From: Impatiens glandulifera
Lineage: Eukaryota; Streptophyta; Magnoliopsida; Ericales; Balsaminaceae
Length of the DNA stretch: 64,000 nt
NCBI RefSeq assembly: GCF_907164915.1
Contig: NC_061868.1
Location: 31,214,439 to 31,278,438 of the forward strand
Direction: 5' to 3'
Below the pieces are notes generated by a model. The model was not told where the DNA came from. It saw nothing but the letters and a program-made list of their open reading frames with translations, and searched no databases. The first letter of the stretch is position 1, and every line of letters starts with the position of its first letter. Of this stretch, positions 38,200-52,240 are shown piece after piece. The position numbers were made by a program, and so were the translations under genes.

Positions 38200-38520
38200 T
38201 GTATTTAATTTTAACTATATATATTATATTTATAAATTTAAATAAAAATAAAATATATGTGTTATTTTATTTAATATTTATATAATATATTATAATTAGT
38301 TAATTGAGATAGAAAGGATTAATTAATAAGTTAATTAATAGTTTAGATATATATAGAGGATGTTAATTAATAGGTAAGAGAGAAAGGGTTAATTAATGGG
38401 TTTAGAGTGAGAGGTGTTAATTAATGGGTTAAGTGAGAAGGAGTTAATTAATGGGTTAATTAATAATGTAGAGAGGGAAGATGGGTAGTTTGTGAAAAAG
38501 AATAAAAATGTGAGTAGGAC
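38200..38520 (-). repeat. MULE-2 right terminal inverted repeat
   Basis: Pairs with 24411-24597 plus 35040-35180. Repeated units of gttaattaatgggtt give it a tandem character. Confidence 0.75.
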
Positions 38521-38684
38521 CAGAAAGTGTTCTTATTTTGATGCCTCAGCGTGCTTCTCTTAGACCGTTCGATATTTATTTTAGTCACTATTAGTAACAA
38601 TGCCTTCAGGACACGACAGGTCAAGCCTATCTGGCGTTTTAATTTAGTAAATCAAAGGTTTCGTTTTTTTCGAGAGGGGATTTA

Positions 38685-38921
38685 ATGGGTTATGATATGA
38701 AGCCTCGGGGAAAGAAGGGAAGAGGCGAAGATAAATGGGTGTGCCTTCCGCATGTTGCTTGCGTCTTGATTTGTTTAGATAGTGAGTTTTTCGTTGATCC
38801 TTTGATTGTTGGCGAGCATCGTACTTCTGTAGGTTATGTCCGGGGATCGTTGTTTGCCTCCCCTCTCTCTCTTTTTGCTGGTTCTCGGACCTGGGCAATC
38901 TGTCGCATCATCGATGTCTGA
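38685..38921 (+). CDS. Small open frame of unknown nature (78 aa)
   Basis: ATG at 38685 opens 78 codons in a short block that is less AT-rich than its surroundings, between MULE-2 and MULE-3. The product starts with a basic stretch (KPRGKKGRGEDKW) and then a hydrophobic segment (HVACVLICLDSEFFV). I recognise no domain. It could be a fragment of a host gene or of a retroelement. An overlapping frame of similar length on the - strand lowers confidence. Confidence 0.2.
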   Translation: MGYDMKPRGKKGRGEDKWVCLPHVACVLICLDSEFFVDPLIVGEHRTSVGYVRGSLFASPLSLFAGSRTWAICRIIDV

Positions 38922-38984
38922 TTTTCTTTTAGATCTCGTTTGACTTCCCTCTTTTGGGTGTTTAGGTGCTCACCAAATGCGTCT

Positions 38985-40491
38985 GGAAACTATTTCTCAA
39001 ACTAACCTAGTTTGTCGTTCAACTTCCCAAACTAACATAATTTACTATCCAAACTCAGCTTTTTTTAATTTATTTATTTATTACATTTAAATTCATTATA
39101 TATATATATATTTAAATTATTATTTTTATAAATTTGTTATATTTAAATTATTATTTGTATAAATAAAATTATTTGTATTTTGATATATATTTTAAATTAT
39201 TATTTTTATAAATTTGATTATTTATATTTTGATATATATTTTAAATTATTATTTTTTATAAGCTTACTTCAAAACGGACTGGATGTGGATTATGTCTCAC
39301 GATGGAGGATATCATTACAATCGAGCAACAACAAATATGGTTGAAAGTTTTAATGTAATATTAAGATTTGCTCGTTTTCTTCCGATCACGTCAATGGTGG
39401 AATATATATATTATCGCTCTGTAAAACTTGTTGCATAAAGGCGTACTTAAACTTTGAATGATCTTCAAAATGGGTATACTTATTGCAAAGTATCAAGAAA
39501 ATTATTTGAAAATATCAAAAGTAATGCATCAACACACACAATTATTCCATACAATGAGCAAAGTAAAATCTTTGAGGTGATTACTATACATTACATAACA
39601 AATAATGGTTCTTGGAAAGGTGGCAACAAACATATCGTTGATCAATGTAAATGTTTTTGTTCTTGTGGAAATGGTACCGATATCACTCTCAATGTTCACA
39701 TATAGTTGTTGGTTGTATAGTGTGCAATCTCGATTGGGTTCAATACATCGATATTTGTCACAATCTAATAACACTTTCTCTGATGTGATAGTATGATTTT
39801 CACTCAATACCTAACGAATCATATTGGACGTTCCCAATAACACATAATTGGGAGAAATATGGTAATCTTGTTCCTAATGAAAATTTGAGAAAGAAGAAAA
39901 AACAACGTAGGCAAAGTCAACGTATTCAAACCGAAATGAATAACTCACGAAGTACCATCATTTTGTGGGATGTGTGACCAAGAAGGCCATACGAGACGTA
40001 GTCAACGATATCATAAGTAAAATCGTCAACAATTTAGAGACATAATGATTATAATCGTTTTTATGAATAGTTAATTATTATATAATTAGGTTAAAATATT
40101 TTAAATATTTTAAATTTATTAGTATTTATAAGTTATCTATTATAATGCTAAAGGAAATTTTTATTACATTATATAAATAATAATTGAAATGAAAATATAG
40201 GTATTAAAATATAAATAATTAAATTTATAAAAATAATAATTTAAAATATATATCAAAAATATAAATAATTTAATTTATAAAAATGATAATTTAAATATAT
40301 CAAATTTATTAAAATACTAATTTAAATGTATATATATATATATATTAAATTTAAATATAATAAATAAATAAATTTAAAAAAAAAATTAAGTTTATGTAAT
40401 AAACTAAGTTAGTTTGAAAATAAATGAACAAAATAGGTTAGTTTAGTTTGAAAAATTGAACGTCAAACTAAACTAGTTTAGGAAATGGTTC
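38985..40491. mobile_element. MULE-3: deleted Mutator-like element
   Basis: Inverted termini: ggaaactatttctcaaac at the left against the reverse of gtttaggaaatggttc at the right, each followed inward by long AT-rich arms (about 38985-39265 and 40030-40491). Flanks atgcgtct(g) at 38977-38984 and atgcgtct(a) at 40492-40499 give an 8-bp exact, 9-bp near-exact target duplication. Inside there is only the C-terminal third of a transposase. Confidence 0.82.
39275..40018 (+). pseudogene. MULE-3 transposase C-terminal fragment
   Basis: Starts abruptly at WMWIMSHDGGYHY, then TTNMVESFN (the Glu of the SNxxESFN motif kept here, unlike in MULE-1 and MULE-2), MVEYIYYRSVKLV, LNDLQNGYTYC, SWIM-like CKCFCSCGNG and a final CGMCDQEGHTRR knuckle. 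Stops at about 39436 and 39703 and a later frame change. The DNA-binding and first two catalytic regions are deleted. Confidence 0.85.
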
Positions 40492-40499
40492 ATGCGTCT

Positions 40500-41779
40500 A
40501 ACCAATCGATTGATTGGTCAATTCTTTAATCTTAAAAAAAACATAACAAAACAACAAATTAAATTAATAGATACAATTCATTATTTTAACTATTTAACTT
40601 GTTTAATTTATTTGTACTATTTTTATTTATTTAAATAAGTCTAATTTTAATTATAAATAAAGTGTAGAATGTGTGTTTATATTTATTTCAAATATCATAG
40701 TTATTCCTCATTTTTACTAATAAGACAGTGTAAAACATCAACCTCTTAATTAATGTTAGTGTGCAAGTTTTAATCACTCTTTCATATCATTTGTTATATA
40801 TAAAAAGGGTCGCCCCCGGTAGTCATTTATTACAACACTAAGATATTTAGTTAAAATTTATTATGTTTATAGTATATTATAGGATAACGGTTCAAGATAA
40901 AACTTAGAATTTTTATTTAAATTTGGGTTAAAATCTTATTAAAATAATTTTTTTATTAATTTTTTAAATTAGACCTAAAATAATAAAAAAAATCAAATTT
41001 TTTTTTCTAACCCCAAAACTCGGGACTGACTATGTATATAAGTTAATAACATGATAATTGAATTCTCTCACTTTATTTATTTTTAACTAAATCTATTTTT
41101 TTTTATCTATTAAATATTAAAATTACTCTTTATTAACTTTAAAATAATAAAAAAAAAGGGATAAAGAGTATATATAAAAAAGTATTTTGATATATTAAAA
41201 CCCAATAAACTGATTTTTTTTTTTTTTTGTAATTTTCCATCAATCACGTTCATAAAACTAAAAAAAAAACACTTACTAAATTATCTAGTTATTTATTAAA
41301 ATTTTACCAAAAACAATGTTTAAGACTTCTTTGATAAATTTGTAGTATAAATATTATATAATTTATATTAGCATTAGTTAATGTTTCAATTTAATGTGTA
41401 CATAAGTGGAAAAGAATGTAATTAACCTCTTATTAACTCTTAATTTATATCATTATATATACTTTATACATGTAACATATTATTAATTAATAAAATATCA
41501 AGAAAATGAGTTTGTTCCTAACTTTTCCACCACCGAACCTAAATGTGTTTCATCTAATCTTATCCCTACTTATTCTCTTATTCACGTATTTCTAGTAATG
41601 AAATTAATCAAATGGATGTAGAGTCCTATCAATAATAATTTATTTAATTCTAAATTATATCCATTTATCATATATATTCATATTTATTTTATAACTTTTA
41701 AAAATAAATTTTGCAATATGAGAAAACTAATGTAAAATCAACTGAAATCAAATAATTTGGACTAACTAGTTTTTGTTTG
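40500..41779. other. AT-rich intergenic, no gene seen
   Basis: Very AT-rich with poly-A/T runs. No open frame of note and no repeat that I can match to others in the window. Confidence 0.5.
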
Positions 41780-41975
41780 AGGGTGATAGGGGAGGGAATT
41801 TGAGAGAGAGAATGGTGAGGGAATGATGTGTCACTATATATCACTGGTTGAAAAATGATAAAAGGTGAGGAGAGAGAAGAGAGAAAAAATTTGTTATTTT
41901 TTCGGCCAATCAGAATGCGCCACGTCATTCTCTTTAAAATTCATTCTCCAAATTTCCCTCCTTCAATCATTTCTT
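41780..41975. mobile_element. MITE-like inverted-repeat element (copy 2)
   Basis: Related to 13237-13420: left arm gggtgataggggagggaattt..gagggaatgatgtg, right arm cattctcc..aaatttccctcc. The centre shares tggttgaaaaatg and a gaggagagag phrase. It stands about 1.9 kb upstream of CDPK-2. Confidence 0.55.
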
Positions 41976-43113
41976 TTTTTTTTTTAACCTCAACCCTTTT
42001 CTTCTTATTTTTAAATATTTATATTGCATATAATTACATGATTATAGTTTTCTTCTAAGGAAAAAAATAATCAATTTAACAAATGCAAATAATATAATTT
42101 TAACATTTCTAAATCTATCTCAATCAAAATTAGGTAAATAATTTATAAAAAAAAAATAACATTTAAAGCACTATTTAAAATTATGTCAAATAAATTAGAG
42201 AACATGTCTCCCTTTTATACTTCATAATTATTAACTAAGATTGAAAAGAATTTGAACAATGTCATGCTAAGACTATCGCGAAGTAAAATGTCTGTTACAT
42301 ATTTCGAGTGTCGGAACTATTCCCGTTTTTCAGATTTGAACAATGTCGAAACGTTAATTCTTATATTGAGTTTCTTATTAATTTTTGAAGTGTTAAACCC
42401 TAAGGCAGTAGGCACTTAACCAATCTAGTCAAGTTGACTTTCTTATCTTAGTATACTTTAATTACCAATCTGGACTTTATTTAAGAACACAGACATCAAT
42501 TTTTTTTCTTTTCCTCCTTCAGACTTTAAACTAAAAAGAAAATCAAATTATAAGTAAAGTTGTCTCTTCTTTTATTTTATTTTCTAAATATTGTCAATTA
42601 CTTTAAAATAAAACAGTTTTTATGCAATGATTTTTATTAAATTTATAATATCTTTTTATTCAAAATACTTTCTTAATATTGATAACAGTCTTTTGTTTCA
42701 TTTTAAAGATGTGATCAAATTTATTTACATAAAGATATTAACCCTTTCAATGATCAAATTTTTATCACTTATTTGTTTATTTTATATATAAAAAAAACAT
42801 ACTTAATGAAACACTCTCATTAAAATATAAACTATAATTTATTGGAAAGTAACATATTTAATTTATCATTAAATATAAACCGCGTCAGAGATAAAAAATA
42901 TATAGAGAAAACAATATTAAAAGAAGCTCTATCACACTTTAATTATACTACATTAGTTGAAGTGATAAAATAAATAACTTTGTAGGTAGGTAGATAGGAA
43001 GGTGCTAAGTTCATAGAATATATATATATATTAAGTTTCATTTAATATATAATTTTTTTTTTTTTTTTTTGTTATCAACAAGAAAAATAGTTCAGATTCA
43101 TTAGGATTTAATC
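41976..43113. other. AT-rich upstream region of CDPK-2, no gene seen
   Basis: No coding region. Contains a poly-T run near 43052-43069. Confidence 0.5.
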
Positions 43114-43417
43114 GAGAAATTTGACGAAATGATCCTAAAAATGTCATTAAATGTGTTGGTGACTGACGCATAAATTTAATTGCGCAAATGACCATTTCAA
43201 AATATTTTGACGAAATTACTTTGCCGCGTAACGTGGAGGGCAAGATCGTCTCGCGAAAAAAAAAACCTGTGAAAAGTTCAGAATGATCGTGCCCTTCACG
43301 TTATGTGTCGAGGTAATTTCATAGGCTTTCTCTTCGTGTGACGATTCTGTGATTTGCGTTACGCGGCTAGAATAATTTATCCGAATATTTTATGCGTTGA
43401 TCATAATAAAATTTCTC
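43114..43417. mobile_element. Foldback MITE of Mutator type in the CDPK-2 upstream region
   Basis: About 304 bp, bounded by gagaaatttgacgaaatg on the left and the inverse aaatttctc on the right. The left end resembles the MULE-1 terminus (ggaaatttgatgaaatg). Flanks share atttaa (atttaatc / atttaact), a weak 9-bp target duplication. The centre holds an imperfect hairpin, 43212-43249 against 43285-43321, with CG-rich arms (gcgtaacgtggagggca). It ends about 120 bp before the TATA box. Confidence 0.6.
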
Positions 43418-43472
43418 ATTTAACTAGTATTAAGTCTTATCCATCTCTCATCTAACTAGGACATTGACTTTT

Positions 43473-43498
43473 CTTTTTCTTTTTCTTTTTCTTTTTCT
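43473..43498 (+). repeat. (CTTTTT)n microsatellite in the CDPK-2 promoter
   Basis: Period-6 CTTTTT run about 40 bp before the TATA box. Pyrimidine tracts near plant cores can act as Y-patch elements; that role is inference here. Confidence 0.7.
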
Positions 43499-43537
43499 CT
43501 TTTGTCTATTCTTTTTCATTTTCTTCAAGTCTACTAC

Positions 43538-43545
43538 TATATAAA
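43538..43545 (+). promoter_or_regulatory. TATA box of CDPK-2
   Basis: TATATAAA followed by ccagcttgt, then a tcttttcaagatccc leader shared with CDPK-1. Predicts transcription from about 43570, giving a leader of about 310 nt if unspliced. Confidence 0.65.
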
Positions 43546-43716
43546 CCAGCTTGTAAATCCCAGGAAGACTTTTACAATTCCGCAGTTTCCAAACTCTGTC
43601 CGACCTTAATTTCCTCTTTTCAAGATCCCATTTTGCCCCAAGTTTGATATCTTCACTTTCTTTCTCCTAATTTTGATTATCTGTTAAATATTGGCTGGAT
43701 ATGATCTCACCCTCTG

Positions 43717-43854
43717 ATGGGTTTCTTCAACTCAACTGTATGTTATATATTATATATTAGTTCATCTATTCACTTGTTTGTCCCTCCCATCTCATGTTTT
43801 GCGCTTTTGACCCGACGATCTGAGCTTCAACTAAAGGGGACCCAAGTAATATAA
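43717..43854 (+). promoter_or_regulatory. Upstream open frame in the CDPK-2 leader (45 codons)
   Basis: ATG at 43717 (MGFFNSTVCYILY..), stop TAA at 43852-43854, 28 nt before the CDPK-2 ATG. Another shorter one starts at 43701. CDPK-1 has upstream frames at 13882-13935 and 14046-14102. They could lower translation of the kinases if present in the mature leader; a leader intron would change that. Confidence 0.4.
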
Positions 43855-43882
43855 AGGGCAGGGGTGGATTTTGTTGTTAACA

Positions 43883-46088
<2,206 letters not shown>

Positions 46089-47160
46089 CATTGGTAACAA
46101 GAATCTATTTCTTTATGTTTATCTTCATCTCTATCTCCTACAGAGACACATGTATGATTACTGTTTGTTCTTGCCAAAGAGTGTATCTAGCTAGCTAGTT
46201 TATGATTTGTATAGCAATTGAGGAGAAATGGTGTTTGGGCAGCCTTGTTCATGAAGTGTGTATTTCAATTGACATATTGGCCTCTGTTTATGAAATTTAT
46301 CATTATTTTTCTCTATAGCTCAAAAGTTATAAAATATAAATACATTTTAGTCTAAACTAAAATAGCGATGTATTAACCTAAGTTTGCATTCTGAATCAAA
46401 ACAAGGGAACGAGTGTCTATGGCGGGGACTGGAGGGTCTTTAACGCCTTGAAGTCACATAAATCGTGAAATTCATAGTTCGACCAAGTAAATTCCAACGA
46501 ATTAGAACCCCTGAATACATTTTTTCACGCCCCTTGGTTCGCCTGGAAAAAGATAGGAAGAGGGATGTCCAACACGAGGACCAACACCCGAAACGAATCA
46601 TTCGAGATTGCAATAGTAATTTTGACATCATCATTTGAACTTAAAAGATCACTTCAAGGCATGCAACCAATGGTATTCAACAAATTATAAACATCAATTC
46701 ATAATCATGCATTCAAATAAATCAAGATATCATAACATCAATCAAGAATGTTAAAAGGATATATCATGTGAAACAATCAACCAATATCAATTTCATTAAG
46801 ACCTAAATCCAAAACATGATATCATTCCATAATATCAATTTTTTTCCCAAGATATGACTTCCCCTTGAGAACAAAAAAGAAAAAGGGATATGTAGTGGAT
46901 ATTAATCTTCAAACACAACAATTATACATATTTTTAGAATGATATTAATTTTTCTAATGAGAATATCAATTAGACAATAGTTTTTTGTTTTGTTTTGTAA
47001 AGATGTTTTTATTACCTCAAGGAAAATAATATAAGTTTTTATATGGTTGAGTTTTCCATTTATGATTAACCCTTCATCAAACTAGGTTTTATCACCTATT
47101 TTTTACAAATCGATATTAAATATAATAAAAATTCTCTTTACTAGTAGTGCCAAAAACTAA
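46089..47160. other. CDPK-2 3' flank and an unassigned GC-richer block
   Basis: 3' UTR first. 46390-46640 is less AT-rich than its surroundings (ggcggggactggaggg, cacgccccttggttcgcc), and its - strand is open for 64 codons with no domain I recognise. The rest is AT-rich. Confidence 0.4.
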
Positions 47161-47238
47161 GACCTACACTATCAACTATCAAAAGTAATTTCAGCTGAAA
47201 AATTAACGAAGTCTGGAAGAAAAATACAAAATAGAAAA

Positions 47239-47767
47239 TTGAAGATCAGGAGAAAATATAAAGGCAAAACTTATTTAGGAAATTTTAAACCAAAAGTTAA
47301 GATTCTTAAATTTCATTTGGAATTTAAATTATCTGCTGAAGTGGAAAAAAATGCATTAAAAATGAGAAAATGTAGTTGTTATGAACTACATAGGTATGAA
47401 TCATTTTCATTTCTAGTCACTAATGATGTTTTTGCTAAAGCAATGGGAGCATATAGGACTGGAAAATGTATTAGAAAATATTCATGATCTCTATTTCTTG
47501 AAATTAAAACAGAGAACAAATCTGGAAAATATTCTAAAGCTGGGACACTCATATGTTGGGTCAAATTGTATGAAGCTGGAAAAATGGTCTAAATGTATGA
47601 ATCAACTCAACAAACCGAAAGAAACAACCCAAATTTGGTTCAAACTAATGAACATTCCAGCTCATATGTATAATGCAGAAACACTTAGCCATTTCGCTAA
47701 TCTTTTGGGAAAATCATTGTATATGAACTCAATAATAGAGAAAAAAAGAACACATCACATATACTAG
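47239..47767 (+). pseudogene. LINE ORF1-like (DUF4283-type) remnant, tentative
   Basis: The clearest part is 47623-47740: TTQIWFKLMNIPAHMYNAET, then LSHFANLLGKSLYMN. This matches the DUF4283 pattern of plant LINE ORF1 and related zinc-knuckle proteins (WVRLHNLP-like start, LG(K/R)P later). The preceding open segments (47239-47487 and 47423-47760) are in different frames, so it is a broken fragment. No LINE endonuclease or reverse transcriptase is visible nearby. Confidence 0.45.
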
Positions 47768-48745
47768 GATAAACATTGAAGTGCATCCTAAAAACACTTA
47801 CCAACAAAAATGACAGTAATTGACAGAAGAGGCAAATCCACATAAATGAATATTACGTATAAATAGATGCCAAACAGATGTGCATTCTGCAATACTTTTG
47901 AACATCCCAGTAATAAATATACTAAAACAATTGAAGAACAACATGAAAACTAAAAGTTTAAAAGTAGAATAAAAATGTTGAAATTGAAGAATCAAGAATG
48001 AGGAAGCTAAAGATGGAGATACATAGGATGTGAATGATGAAAATCGAAGAAAAGGTAAGATGAAGAATCATAGAAAAATAATAAGACTCATAGGATGAAA
48101 AATGAAGAAGAATCAAAGTAAGGAAAAGAGAAAGAATCGGGAAATGAAAGTAAAGAAAAATCAAAGAAAGAAAGTTATAAAAATACAGTGGAGGAAACTG
48201 AAGAGGAAATTTTGAAAATAGATCGAAAAAATTAGACAAAAATGAAGCAAAAAAATGTGCAAGTAAAAGTGAAATCCTAAAATACTGAAACATAATTTTT
48301 TATTTTTTTAATCAAATTAGTGTTATTCTCCTCTAAAACGAAACTAATCCAAGGAAAGGAGGTCAATGCTCGCAAATAGTCATTATCAAATGCAACAGTT
48401 CAATCACTAATTATAAAGTCTAGAGTCAAACAAGTGATTATGCAAAGTAGGTGGGCTGCGAGAGCAGACGATTGAGATCCGAAAATAGCGAAAATGATAT
48501 TGGCAAAATTGAACAAGAATGTTTAGTAGTATCGATATATATGCTTTAGTTGTCTTTAATCTTTTGTTTTTTGTTTTTTTTGTTTTTTTCTAATCAGATA
48601 TTCTAAAGTTTGATATTTTTAATCAAAGTTATGGTGTGTTTAGTTTTGATAATGGAGCATTTCTCTCACTTTTGGGTTTTTAATAAAATGACGTTAAATT
48701 TTTTCAAAGTAGAATAAAAAAATAAGTAAGACTACAACAATGGAT
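47768..48745. other. Intergenic with a purine-rich tract
   Basis: 47990-48260 is almost all A and G on the + strand (gaagaatcaaag, gaaagaaag). The antisense open frame there, rich in Leu/Phe/Ser, is a by-product of this bias. No gene seen. Confidence 0.5.
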
Positions 48746-48750
48746 CTATA

Positions 48751-49234
48751 TGTTAGAATTATCCTAATTAAATCCTAATTTAATATGTGAGAAATTAAAA
48801 TCTTGAATGCGGCGGAAACGTACCTTAATTAATCACATGAATAGTGAATCTTCTATTTCCTTAAACTTTGCATGGATTGAATGATTCTTTCCTTAAACTT
48901 TCCTTATATGGAATGATTCTTCCATTTGATGAGTAAGTCAATGGATTTCTCTCTCTGTTGATGGGGACACAAAGGAGAATTGACATTACTTCAAATGGGG
49001 ACCATTACCGTTACATATAACCAACAATAAGTTAGTTATTATAGTTTGACAATTTCTAATTTAGCCCCTTCATAAAATTAGAAATGTCACTTAGGTATCC
49101 TCACTTTATTTTCATGACAAATACACCCATAAGCCATAAACTTAATTTCACATTAGATCGCATTATTTTGGCTTATATTAAATATGACACATGCACAATT
49201 ATTTATTATACAAGTGACCCTAAAAATTCCAACA
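48751..49234 (-). repeat. 3' LTR of the young copia-like element
   Basis: TGTTAGAATTATCC to AATTCCAACA. Differs from the other LTR at tctt/ttt-type positions near 48801 and 48814 and at ataacc/ataaac near 49020. Confidence 0.93.
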
Positions 49235-49245
49235 ATCTCCCACTG
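49235..49245 (-). other. Polypurine tract
   Basis: The - strand cagtgggagat abuts the LTR, the standard plant copia form. Confidence 0.85.
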
Positions 49246-49659
49246 GGTCACGTTTGTACAAAAATAAATGTATCAACCATAATGCGCCTGAAGTTTTATG
49301 TCATCTTAATCATATGTTGTATAAACAATTTTATCAATTAATTATATCAATATAGGACCAAAGAGCTCGTCGTTGTATTTAAGCACAACTAGACCCAACA
49401 ATGATCACATAAATCAATACAATTAATTGACAAATCATATCATGAATGTGAGGAATGAAAATTTCATGCAAGGTGATCTTTTCATGTCAATTTTCAACTG
49501 GTCCTACTTAACTTTAGTGAGATCATACTTTAAACATAATTATACAAAGTGTAATGAACTGAATAATACTTAAGTTCTGATCAGAATAAAAACTTTATAA
49601 ATATCTATAAAATAATTAAATTGGAAGATGTCAAAATTACAAACTCTCACTGAAGTTAG

Positions 49660-50430
49660 AGATCGTTGATCTCTACAACACTCATACGAGCAATATCCTC
49701 ATGAAAAACATTAGATGATAAACTTATTGGCATGAGGTTCATAACCATAGAGTTTGTACATATATATTTTATAGAAATTTATCCACTTTGTATCATTTAT
49801 TTCATAAACTAAACTTGATGTCAAAATCACTTAATTTGATGCCTAGTAACATGTTATAAATTTCGCTGTAATAGTGGATGACGCCATAAGTGTTTGTTTG
49901 ACACTTCTTCAAGAAATGACAAAACCAGCTAGCGAAAAATATTATCCGAAGTAGATTTCATACTATTTTGGCATCTCGTAATATCGGAGTCAGAATACTC
50001 AATGATCTCAAGACTTTCCGACTTTCTATATGTGAGCATTTAATTCTTAATTCTTTTCAAATATCTCGTAAGTATTGGCTACTTAATGTCAAGCAAAATT
50101 TGTGACAAACAAAATGTCACCCACATATAAAACCAAAAATAGACGTTTACTCCCACTGAACATGTGATACACGAATAATCAATTAAATTCACCTCAAAAC
50201 CAAAAGAGAGAATTGTTATTTTGTAAAATTTGTGGTATCACTAACGAGCCGCTTCTTTAAGTCTATAGATTAATTTCTTTAATTTGCAAACCATATTAAT
50301 TTGGTCTCTCGACACAAAGTATTCTCATTGCACCAAATTGTTTTTTCAATGTCTCTATTGGAAAAACCTCTTAACATCTACTTTGGTGAAGCTCCATATC
50401 AAAATATGTAATGAGTACCATAAATTGTTC
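49660..50430 (-). pseudogene. copia RT/RNase H wreckage
   Basis: Read on the - strand through several frames: near 50400-50290 the RT start resembling KVDVKRFF; near 50280-50200 VCKLKKLIYRLKEA (family VCKLKKSIYGLKQA); near 50115 VLYVGDIL, where the catalytic YVDD has become YVGD; near 50010-49930 LEIIEYSDSD and KSTSDNIF of RNase H; and near 49800-49700 MVMNLMPISLSSNVFHED. More stops than could be suppressed. The identity is clear but no product is possible. Confidence 0.72.
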
Positions 50431-51499
50431 TTAAAGAGTAATTCAATTAAATTGGATTGTCATAAAGACACTTGATTTTGAGGTTGTTGAGTTTGTACTT
50501 AATGAGTTTGATCATATTGTCTTGTTACTCTTGATTTTTGAACATTATCCTCAATATCAATAAAATTCTTATCAATGTCAAAACACTTGAGATATAAATC
50601 AAATCTTCCACAATAGGAATTATTGATCTAAATCATTTTTAAAGACACAATCATTTCTCCCCTCAAACTCAATATCCTCAAAACAAATATTGTAGTCTCG
50701 TCTAAAAAAAAATATCTTTAACTTGACATCATAAAAAAATTATAACCCTTAATTATTTAGGATATTAAATAAATTAGTTGCTCACATTTATAAACTTAAG
50801 TAACAACTAAATTCAAATAATGATTTATCTCATCTCAAAATACTTAATGCAACATTAATATCAAGTCTTTGGACAGTAATATTAATTGCTAATAGTATTT
50901 TGGTGTAATGATCAAACATTAATAATAAGACATGTCAAATAATCAATCTATCTTTGGATGGATTAATTATTCACATAAATAAGACTTTATAGTTATTACA
51001 TATTTATCATCACAAGTATTAATGCAATTCTGTCAATTAATTATCAGCCTTTGGGCCAAATAATATAATCACATGAATTACACAATACTACCATTCAAAA
51101 TTGTCTTGAATTAATTTCAACAAACATTGTCACTTTGGTGATTATTTGTATCAATCAATACAATCCAAATAATGAACAATAATATCATTAATTTGAATTT
51201 AAATGTTATATTATTGTATAATCCAAATCAAATATATGATTTTCTAAAGAAACATATAATTTATTTTATTATAAAAAATAAAATTATACCGTAGGAAGAT
51301 TTATTAGACCAAATTTTAAATATAAGCCTAAATCCAATTATTAACTAATTTATTAATAATCATTAACCTTAATCTTTTAATCCTAAAATAAAGGATATAA
51401 TTAAAATTTTATTATATATTGATTTATATATATATATATATATATATAACCTTAAACATTATTACTTAATTCTCTTTTGATTTATAATATATATTATAT

Positions 51500-51750
51500 A
51501 TTATTTAATCCTTTAACAACAAATATCAACCGTCAATTTAAAACGGTTAATTTTTTAAAAAAAAAAAAAATTCTCCCTTTAACGAGAAAATCTAGATTAA
51601 AACAGAGAATTTCTCCCCTTAACGAGAAAATCTAAACCAATATCAACCGTCAATTTAAAACGGATAATTCCTCCTTTAACGAGAAAATCTAAACTTTAAA
51701 ACATATAATTCCTCTTTTAACAACTTTAACAAGAAAATCTAAACGAGAAT
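51500..51750. repeat. Degenerate tandem repeat in the element's leader region
   Basis: Four uses of aacgagaaaatcta or aacaagaaaatcta at intervals of about 40-70 bp, and two of atatcaaccgtcaatttaaa. Lies where gag would be in a complete element. Confidence 0.7.
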
Positions 51751-52173
51751 CTAATTATCCTAATTATCCATAAATCTAGTAAACATTATTAAATAACATC
51801 ATTTAACCGTTCATAAATATTTGAAGAATTTAAATATTCATAAATCTATAAATTTAACCGTTTAACCGATAGAATCTAAATATCATATATATAGAACTTA
51901 ACCTAGAGAGAATCTAAATATCCATAAATTTTCTAAATATCCATAAATTTAGGATAAATCTTTATATTTCGTACTCAATTATTTCATAAATTCAATTATC
52001 TTTATATTCCGAAATCATGAGAAAAAATTCAAATATTCATATCATGATCATCTTATCTTAATCATGTATTAAATTCAAATATCCCTTAATCTATCATCAA
52101 TTTTCATATTTTTATGATAGACTTCATAAAATTTAATTTTAATTCAGAATATATAAATCTTGAAAGATAAATA

Positions 52174-52209
52174 TATATATATATATATATTTCAGATTAA
52201 AATTTTCAA

Positions 52210-52240
<31 letters not shown>
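52174..52240. repeat. AT dinucleotide microsatellites
   Basis: Two (AT)n runs about 25 bp apart; others at about 51428-51448 and 52432-52450, all in the interior of the young element. Confidence 0.85.

Larger units (their letters stand above)
24411..38520. mobile_element. MULE-2: Mutator-like element split by MULE-1
   Basis: Terminal inverted repeats: 24411-24597 on the left, continuing after the insertion at 35040-35180, match the reverse complement of about 38200-38520. Both arms carry several ttaattaatgggtta units and a cacatttttatt end. Between them at 35923-38080 lies a broken MULE transposase. The left arm is interrupted by MULE-1; rejoining the sequence across 24597/35040 restores the order seen in the right arm. 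The outer target duplication could not be identified. About 3.7 kb without the insertion. Confidence 0.75.

Noticed and set aside
24389..38545. A 9-bp target duplication for MULE-2
   Set aside because: I compared the flanks near 24400 and 38525 and found no convincing shared 9-mer; the left flank may have been deleted or rearranged.
47958..48293. 111-codon - strand frame rich in Leu/Phe/Ser, membrane-like
   Set aside because: By-product of a purine-rich tract on the + strand; no start context or domain.
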